The notes under the pieces were generated by a model. It searched no databases, was not told the origin of the DNA, and saw only the letters and a list, made by a program, of their open reading frames with translations. Of a stretch of 64,000 nucleotides of DNA, positions 59,232 to 64,000 are shown piece by piece. The translations under genes were made by a program, and so were the position numbers. This stretch comes from Streptomyces sp. Y2F8-2. Lineage in GTDB: Bacteria; Actinomycetota; Actinomycetes; Streptomycetales; Streptomycetaceae. Where the stretch lies: assembly GCF_014905555.1 (NCBI RefSeq), contig NZ_BNGS01000003.1, positions 310,001 through 374,000 of the forward strand, written 5' to 3'. Position 1 is the first letter of the stretch. The number at the start of each line of letters is the position of its first letter.

Positions 59232-60788
59232 ATGCGATCGGTTCGCATGCGGATTCTCGCGGCTGTGCTGGTGTTGGCGGCCGCGGGAGTGGGCGGGTGG
59301 CAGTTGCTGCCGGCCAAGGAGAACACCAACAGGACCATCACGGTCGGGACCACGGACGCCGTCACGTCGCTCGATCCGGCGGGGGCCTATGACGCCGGAT
59401 CGTGGGCCTTGTTCAGCGGCGTTTTCCAGTCACTGCTGACCTTCGAGCCCGATGGCGTGGAACCGGTGCCGGACGCCGCCCAGAGCTGCGCATTCGTGGG
59501 CACGGACCTGAAGACGTACCGCTGCACGCTGCGCAAGGACGTCACGTTCCCCAGCGGGCGCGCCATGACCGCCGAAGACGTCAAGTACTCCTTCGACCGG
59601 GTCAAGCGCATCAACTCCGACGTCGGTCCCGCGACCCTCCTCGACACCCTGCACTCGGTGGACGCGAGCGGGCTGACCGTGACCTTCCATCTGTCCACGC
59701 CGGACGCGACCTTCCCGTTCAAGGTGGCCACCGGCGCCGGCTCCATCGTCGACCGCACCAAGTATCCGCAGGACAAGCTGCGCACCGACAACGGTGTCGA
59801 CGGGACCGGGCCGTACACCCTGACGTCGTACACGAAGGACAAGACGGCCCACCTCGCCCCGAACAAGCACTACAAGGGCGACGTCAAGGAAACCGGGCGG
59901 CCCATCGAGCTGCGGTACTACGCCGACCCCGCCGCCCTGGAGAAGGCGTGGAAGGCGAAGGACGTCGATGTCGCCACCCGTCAGCTGCCGCCCTCCGTGC
60001 TGGCCGACCTCTCGCCCAGCGACCCCGGCCAGCGCGTCACCGAGGCCGACAGCGCGGAGATCCGCAACATCGTCCTGAACACCTCCGCCGGCTCACCGCT
60101 GCACGACCGCCGTGTCCGCCAGGCCATCGCCTCGGTCATCAACCGGGAGGAACTGGTCGGCACGGTCTACGAGGGGACGACGGACCCGCTGTACTCGCTG
60201 ATCCCGGCGGGTATCACGGGGCACACCACGTCGTTCTTCGACGCCTACCCCAAGCCCGACACCAAGAAGGCCCGCGCTTTGCTCACCGCCGCCGGTGTGA
60301 GCGCGCCCGTCCACTTCACCTACGGCTACGCGCAGGGCAGCGGCGCCGCCGCCGAGGAGGCCGCCGACCTCAAGCGGCAACTGGAGGCGACCGGACTGTT
60401 CACGGTGGACGTCAAGGGCTACGAGTGGACCGACTTCCAGAAGCGGTACGCGAGCGGCAAGCTCGACGCGTGGGCCGTCGGCTGGGTCGCCGACTTCCCC
60501 GACCCGGACAACTTCACCGCGCCGCTCGTCGGCACCGGCAACAGCATGAAGAACGGCTACAGCAACAAGCAGGTCGACGGCCTGATCCTGGACAGCCAGC
60601 GCTACTCCGACCGCAGCCGGACCGCCGACGACTTCCAGCGCATCCAGCAGATCGTGGCGCAGGACGTCCCGCTGATCCCGCTGTGGCAGCGCAAGGAGTA
60701 CGTGGTCAGCAGCGAGGACGTCGGCGGCGGCCAGTACCTGTCGGACGGCACGGGCGTCTTCCGCCTCTGGCGGCTGAACTGGATCTGA
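59232..60788 (+). CDS. SBP_bac_5 (oligopeptide/dipeptide-type) substrate-binding protein, orphan
   Basis: 518 residues from ATG 59232 with GAGGGG upstream. N-terminal hydrophobic segment MRILAAVLVLAAAGVGGWQ without a lipobox Cys, so it is probably membrane-anchored or secreted rather than a lipoprotein. The fold shows TLRKDVTFPSGRAMTAEDVK, LNTSAGSPLHDRRVRQAI and VGWVADFPDPDNF. No permease or ATPase gene is adjacent. It is monocistronic with its own terminator. Confidence 0.9.
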   Translation: MRSVRMRILAAVLVLAAAGVGGWQLLPAKENTNRTITVGTTDAVTSLDPAGAYDAGSWALFSGVFQSLLTFEPDGVEPVPDAAQSCAFVGTDLKTYRCTLRKDVTFPSGRAMTAEDVKYSFDRVKRINSDVGPATLLDTLHSVDASGLTVTFHLSTPDATFPFKVATGAGSIVDRTKYPQDKLRTDNGVDGTGPYTLTSYTKDKTAHLAPNKHYKGDVKETGRPIELRYYADPAALEKAWKAKDVDVATRQLPPSVLADLSPSDPGQRVTEADSAEIRNIVLNTSAGSPLHDRRVRQAIASVINREELVGTVYEGTTDPLYSLIPAGITGHTTSFFDAYPKPDTKKARALLTAAGVSAPVHFTYGYAQGSGAAAEEAADLKRQLEATGLFTVDVKGYEWTDFQKRYASGKLDAWAVGWVADFPDPDNFTAPLVGTGNSMKNGYSNKQVDGLILDSQRYSDRSRTADDFQRIQQIVAQDVPLIPLWQRKEYVVSSEDVGGGQYLSDGTGVFRLWRLNWI

Positions 60789-60829
60789 GCCACCGCCCCA
60801 TGTGAACTTCCTGCCGTCACATGTGATCT

Positions 60830-60870
60830 CCCGAGACGCCCCCGGCTTCTGCGCTCGGGGGCGTCTCGGG
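60830..60870 (+). terminator. terminator of the SBP gene
   Basis: Perfect 15-bp stem CCCGAGACGCCCCCG/CGGGGGCGTCTCGGG with an 11-nt loop, 41 bp after the stop. A weaker CATGTGA/TCACATG inverted repeat lies just before it. Confidence 0.9.
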
Positions 60871-60944
60871 CATGATGACCGGGCTCATTTTTCGTCTTGT
60901 CGTATCTTCGCGGGGCTCCCCGCAACCGGTCCCAGGAGCAGTCC

Positions 60945-61331
60945 TTGAGCGAACAGCCGCAGCAGCCCGGTCCCTACGGTTACGGGTACCCGAACCAGCC
61001 CCCGGGCCCCCCGCCGGGGTACGGGTATCCGCAGTACGGGTATGCGCCCGGCGCCGTGCCGCCCGGGATGTACACCGGCGACCCCAACGCCCCGTACGGC
61101 TACGACCCCTACGGCCGCCCGTACTCGGACAAGTCGAAGGTCGTCGCCGGTGTGCTGCAGTTCGTCCTCGGCTCCTTCGGTGTCGGGCGCTTCTACATCG
61201 GCAACGTCGGGCTGGGCCTGGCCCAGCTGTTCACCTGCGGCGGCCTCGGCATCTGGGCGCTGATCGACGGCATCATCCTGCTGACGGGCAGCAACCAGAC
61301 CGACTCCCAGGGCCGCGTCCTGCGCGGCTGA
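60945..61331 (+). CDS. TM2 domain protein 1
   Basis: 128 residues from TTG 60945. The unusual start is supported by AGGAG at the right distance and by the paralogue at 62009, whose leader is identical over 13 bp (CCAGGAGCAGTCC). The N-terminal half is Pro/Gly/Tyr-rich (YGYPNQPPGPPPGYGYP). The TM2 domain follows: SKVVAGVLQFVLGSFGVGRF, LFTCGGLGIWALIDGIILL. TM2 proteins have two helices around a short loop; function unknown. Confidence 0.88.
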   Translation: MSEQPQQPGPYGYGYPNQPPGPPPGYGYPQYGYAPGAVPPGMYTGDPNAPYGYDPYGRPYSDKSKVVAGVLQFVLGSFGVGRFYIGNVGLGLAQLFTCGGLGIWALIDGIILLTGSNQTDSQGRVLRG

Positions 61332-61338
61332 GGAACCC

Positions 61339-61731
61339 GTGTCCCCCCAGGCCGTACTGCGGCATCCGGCGGCGGCGCCCCTGGCGGTACTCGCCGCCGG
61401 GGCGGCCGGGGCCGGCTATCTGTACGTCACCGATCCGCACGAACCCGGGCACGTGCTGCCCCAGTGCCCGTTCCGGCTCCTGACGGGCCTGTTCTGCCCC
61501 GCCTGCGGAGGCACCCGCATGGTGTACGACCTGATGCACGGTCACTTCACCGAGGCGTGGCTGGACAACAGGGCGCTGCTGCTCGCCTCGCCGTACGCCC
61601 TCGCTCTGCTGGGCCGTTGGGCGGTCGAAGGGCTGCGCGGCCGTCGCTGGCAGCCACAACTGAGCACGCGGGCGCAGGTGTTGGTCCTGGGGCTGGCGGT
61701 GGCGTGGACGGTGATCCGGAACGCCTTCTAG
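61339..61731 (+). CDS. DUF2752 membrane protein
   Basis: 130 residues from GTG 61339, 7 bp after the TM2 gene, so cotranscribed. Three helices and the DUF2752 signature CPFRLLTGLFCPACGGTRMVY with the CPxCGGTR core. DUF2752 and TM2 genes are often found together. Role unknown; the Cys-rich loop could bind a metal or form disulfides. Confidence 0.9.
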   Translation: MSPQAVLRHPAAAPLAVLAAGAAGAGYLYVTDPHEPGHVLPQCPFRLLTGLFCPACGGTRMVYDLMHGHFTEAWLDNRALLLASPYALALLGRWAVEGLRGRRWQPQLSTRAQVLVLGLAVAWTVIRNAF

Positions 61732-62008
61732 CTTCTAGCGGGCGGGAGTTGAGCGACGTCGGCTTGATGTGACCGCTGCCTGTCCGGATTTGATCACGGA
61801 ACAGGAACAATCATTCACACCCTCTCCCGCCCTTGCGCTCTCTTTACCTAAGCTCCCAGCTCGCAGGGGGACGACGACAGAAGATCTCCGGCCGGATCCC
61901 GGTCGGATCTCTCATTCCATCTTCGCGGCGGGATCCCTCCTGACCCCATTCCGGAGCTAACCATTCCGGTTCTCCGTGATCCGCTACGGCACTTCCAGGA
62001 GCAGTCCC

Positions 62009-62272
62009 ATGACCGTCCCCACCCCCGAGGCTCCCTACGGCGTCGACCCGCAGGGCCGCCCGTACTCCGACAAGTCCAAGATCGTCGCGGGCATCCTGCA
62101 GATCTTCCTGGGCGGCCTCGGCATCGGCCGCTTCTACGTCGGCTCGGTCGGCGTGGGCATCGCCCAGCTGCTCACCTGCGGCGGCCTCGGCATCTGGGCG
62201 CTGATCGACGGCATCCTGTTCCTGACGAGCAACGACCGCACGGACAAGCAGGGGCGGGTACTGCGGGGCTGA
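62009..62272 (+). CDS. TM2 domain protein 2
   Basis: 87 residues from ATG 62009. Without the long Pro/Tyr-rich N-terminus, but the TM2 domain is about 80 percent identical to the copy at 60945 (SKIVAGILQIFLGGLGIGRF; LLTCGGLGIWALIDGILFL; QGRVLRG end). It has its own 277-bp upstream region with an ATCTTCGCGG segment also found before copy 1, so promoter and gene were duplicated together. Confidence 0.9.
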   Translation: MTVPTPEAPYGVDPQGRPYSDKSKIVAGILQIFLGGLGIGRFYVGSVGVGIAQLLTCGGLGIWALIDGILFLTSNDRTDKQGRVLRG

Positions 62273-62293
62273 GGGGGCGGGGCCTTACCGGTG

Positions 62294-62881
62294 TTACCGC
62301 TGCCCGGCCATGAGGAGCCTGGTGACGTCCAGGGTGACCTTTCCTCCGACGGAGTCGGGGAGTGTGACCAGCTCGCCGGCGATGTGAATGTGGTGCGTGG
62401 CGTAGTTGCCTCGGACCGGATCGGTGAGGACGTGGAGGCGTTGGTGCTGGCGGTCGATGATGACGTAGACCGGGATCTTCGCCTCGGCGTAGTAGGCGAC
62501 CTTGGTACGCAGATCGGTCTTCCAGTTGCTGGACGTGACTTCCATGACGAGGCGGAAGCAAGTCGGGTCGTAGCAGCTGTTCTCGACCAGGTGATCGCGA
62601 TAGTCGTCGTCGACCACTGACAGGTCGGGGATCACGTAGTCCTCCGCCCCGGTCGGCAGCCAGAGGCCGATGTTCGGTAGCGCTCGCACCAAGCCCAACT
62701 GCAGGAACGGTGCCGCGAAGAGCATGAGGGCCTCGGAGTGCGGGCCGTCTGGTGCCGGACTCAAGAGAAGCTGTCCTCCGATGATCTCGACGCGGCGACC
62801 CGGAAGACTCTCCATGATGAGATTCGCTTCGGCGATCAGCGGCCGTTCCTCGTGTGGCCGCTCGACGGCTGCTGCGGACAT
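62294..62881 (-). CDS. Uma2-family (DUF820) restriction-endonuclease-like protein
   Basis: 195 residues from ATG 62881 (GGGAGG upstream). PD-(D/E)xK-like core: VIPDLSVVDDDY, then FRLVMEVTSSN and KVAYYAEAKIPVYVIIDRQ. Uma2 genes are numerous in Streptomyces and cyanobacteria; biological role unknown. It ends in TAA, rare in this window, and stands alone between the TM2 gene and sdhB, so it may be a recent arrival. Confidence 0.9.
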   Translation of the reverse strand: MSAAAVERPHEERPLIAEANLIMESLPGRRVEIIGGQLLLSPAPDGPHSEALMLFAAPFLQLGLVRALPNIGLWLPTGAEDYVIPDLSVVDDDYRDHLVENSCYDPTCFRLVMEVTSSNWKTDLRTKVAYYAEAKIPVYVIIDRQHQRLHVLTDPVRGNYATHHIHIAGELVTLPDSVGGKVTLDVTRLLMAGQR

Positions 62882-62984
62882 CAGGTGCCTCCCGTGGGCT
62901 GGTGTCGAGAGCATCATCGTAGGCCGGAACGTACCCGCACGTCCCTGGCGATCACGTTCACTCGATCGCGTCCCCACACGCCGG

Positions 62985-63014
62985 AGGGCCCCGTTCCGAG
63001 CGGAACGGGGCCCT
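62985..63014 (-). terminator. sdh operon terminator
   Basis: 14-bp perfect stem AGGGCCCCGTTCCG/CGGAACGGGGCCCT with a 2-nt loop, 22 bp after the sdhB stop on the minus strand. Confidence 0.88.
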
Positions 63015-63036
63015 TGGGCGTCATGCGCGACGAACG

Positions 63037-63807
63037 TCAGAGGCGGCGGGTGATCAGCGCCCGCTTCACCTCCTGGATCGCCTTCGTGACCTCGATGCCG
63101 CGCGGGCACGCGTCCGTGCAGTTGAACGTCGTGCGGCAGCGCCACACGCCGTCCTTGTCGTTCAGGATCTCCAGCCGCTGCTCGCCGGCCTCGTCACGCG
63201 AGTCGAAGATGAAGCGGTGCGCGTTGACGATGGCCGCCGGGCCGAAGTACTGGCCGTCGTTCCAGAACACCGGGCAGGAGGTCGTGCAGGCCGCGCACAG
63301 GATGCACTTCGTGGTGTCGTCGAAGCGCTCGCGGTCCTCGGCCGACTGCAGACGCTCGCGCGTCGGCTCGTTCGTCTCCTTGGTGATCAGGAACGGCATC
63401 ACGTCCCGGTACGCCTGGAAGAACGGCTCCATGTCCACGACCAGGTCCTTCAGGACCGTCAGGCCCTTTATGGGCTCGATCGTGATCGGCTTCTCGGGGT
63501 TGATGTCCTTGATCAGCGTCTTGCACGCGAGGCGGTTCTTGCCGTTGATCCGCATGGCGTCCGAGCCGCAGATGCCGTGCGCGCAGGACCGGCGGAAGGT
63601 CAGCGACCCGTCCAGGTCCCACTTGATCTTGTGCAGACCGTCGAGGACGCGCTCCTTGGGGTCGATCTCCAGCTGGAAGTCCTGCCAGGTCGCCTCGGAG
63701 GAGACCTCCGGGTTGTAGCGGCGGACGCGGAAGGTGACCGTGATGTAGGGGGACGCCGCCGAGCCCGAAGCGCCCGCCTCGGCCTTGTCCAGAACAGGGG
63801 TAGCCAT
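63037..63807 (-). CDS. sdhB: succinate dehydrogenase iron-sulfur subunit
   Basis: 256 residues. [2Fe-2S] ligands in RRSCAHGICGSDAMRING with the later Cys in NRLACKT, [4Fe-4S]/[3Fe-4S] ligands in CILCAACTTSCPVFW and CTDACPRGIEV. Transfers electrons from SdhA FAD to the membrane quinone site in the TCA cycle and respiratory chain. Overlaps the sdhA stop by one base (TGATG). Last gene of the operon. Confidence 0.98.
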   Translation of the reverse strand: MATPVLDKAEAGASGSAASPYITVTFRVRRYNPEVSSEATWQDFQLEIDPKERVLDGLHKIKWDLDGSLTFRRSCAHGICGSDAMRINGKNRLACKTLIKDINPEKPITIEPIKGLTVLKDLVVDMEPFFQAYRDVMPFLITKETNEPTRERLQSAEDRERFDDTTKCILCAACTTSCPVFWNDGQYFGPAAIVNAHRFIFDSRDEAGEQRLEILNDKDGVWRCRTTFNCTDACPRGIEVTKAIQEVKRALITRRL

Positions 63808-64000
63808 CAGTACTTACGCTCCATCGGCTGGTAGCGGGTCTGGACGACCGGCTTGTAGTCGAGACGGATGGACTCGGTGCCGTCGTCGCCCACCTCGCGG
63901 TACGCCATGGTGTGGCGCATGAAGTTGACGTCGTCACGGTTCGGGTAGTCCTCGCGGTAGTGACCGCCGCGGGACTCCTTGCGGGCCAGCGCGGAGACCG
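63807..64000 (-). CDS. sdhA: succinate dehydrogenase flavoprotein subunit, C-terminal end only
   Basis: The last 63 residues are present; the rest lies beyond the right edge. Read: ARKESRGGHYREDYPNRDD, then FMRHTMAYREVG, ending RYQPMERKY. The R-S-R-G-x-H-x-R-x-D-x-P segment is the conserved SdhA/FrdA substrate-site region. Coupled to sdhB. Confidence 0.95.
   Translation of the reverse strand, partial: VSALARKESRGGHYREDYPNRDDVNFMRHTMAYREVGDDGTESIRLDYKPVVQTRYQPMERKY

Overview
The window is very GC-rich chromosomal DNA with strong third-position GC bias, frequent GTG starts, Shine-Dalgarno sequences of the GGAGG type, ATGA/GTGA-coupled operons and several apparently leaderless genes. The gene content and order (pcrA, icmB, sucCD, purNH, folD, mdh, choline/betaine operon, glyA, trpS, sdhAB) match what I recall of the Streptomyces coelicolor SCO479x-SCO485x core region, so this is almost certainly a Streptomyces chromosome arm-proximal core segment. 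I see no rRNA, tRNA, CRISPR array, insertion sequence or prophage.

Layout. 1-5.2 kb: a PspC membrane protein divergent from a PspC-domain histidine kinase and its NarL-type regulator, then a small hypothetical gene and an NlpC/P60 cell-wall hydrolase. 5.6-13.5 kb: two membrane proteins, the DNA repair helicase pcrA, an M23 peptidase, a lipase and icmB. 13.6-21.6 kb: a divergent five-gene cassette of unknown function (SWIM protein and DUF5691 on the minus strand; MoxR-type ATPase, DUF5682 and VWA protein on the plus strand). 22-32.8 kb: central metabolism (sucCD, purNH, folD) mixed with membrane proteins of unknown role. 33-35.4 kb: two related HTH membrane proteins. 35.8-45.2 kb: mdh, a secreted lipoprotein-carrier-like protein and a five-gene choline oxidation/betaine uptake operon. 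45.2-50.9 kb: a MocR regulator with a divergent AhpD-like/PEP-mutase-like operon, a DMT transporter, and a lipoprotein plus ATP-grasp (glutathionylspermidine-synthase-like) pair. 51-64 kb: glyA under a ZTP riboswitch, trpS, several membrane and envelope genes, a TM2/DUF2752/TM2 group, a Uma2 nuclease-like gene, and sdhB with the end of sdhA.

How genes work together. sucCD, mdh and sdhAB are adjacent TCA steps. purN, purH, folD and glyA form the one-carbon/purine axis, and the ZTP riboswitch on glyA senses the same pathway. The ALDH, GMC oxidoreductase and ABC transporter together fit choline oxidation to glycine betaine plus osmolyte uptake.

The most interesting unit is the 13.6-21.6 kb cassette. 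Its divergent promoter carries a 10-bp perfect inverted repeat whose two arms are each the -35-like half of a RecA-independent DNA-damage promoter (TTGTCAGTG-N8-TAnnnT, the PafBC type). The minus-strand copy is a full match placed to give a leaderless SWIM mRNA, and pcrA carries another full match. This suggests, as inference, that the uncharacterised cassette belongs to the DNA-damage response. The second candidate is the lipoprotein/ATP-grasp pair at 49.4-50.9 kb, which resembles in layout the enterobacterial ygiBC/yjfMC pairs.
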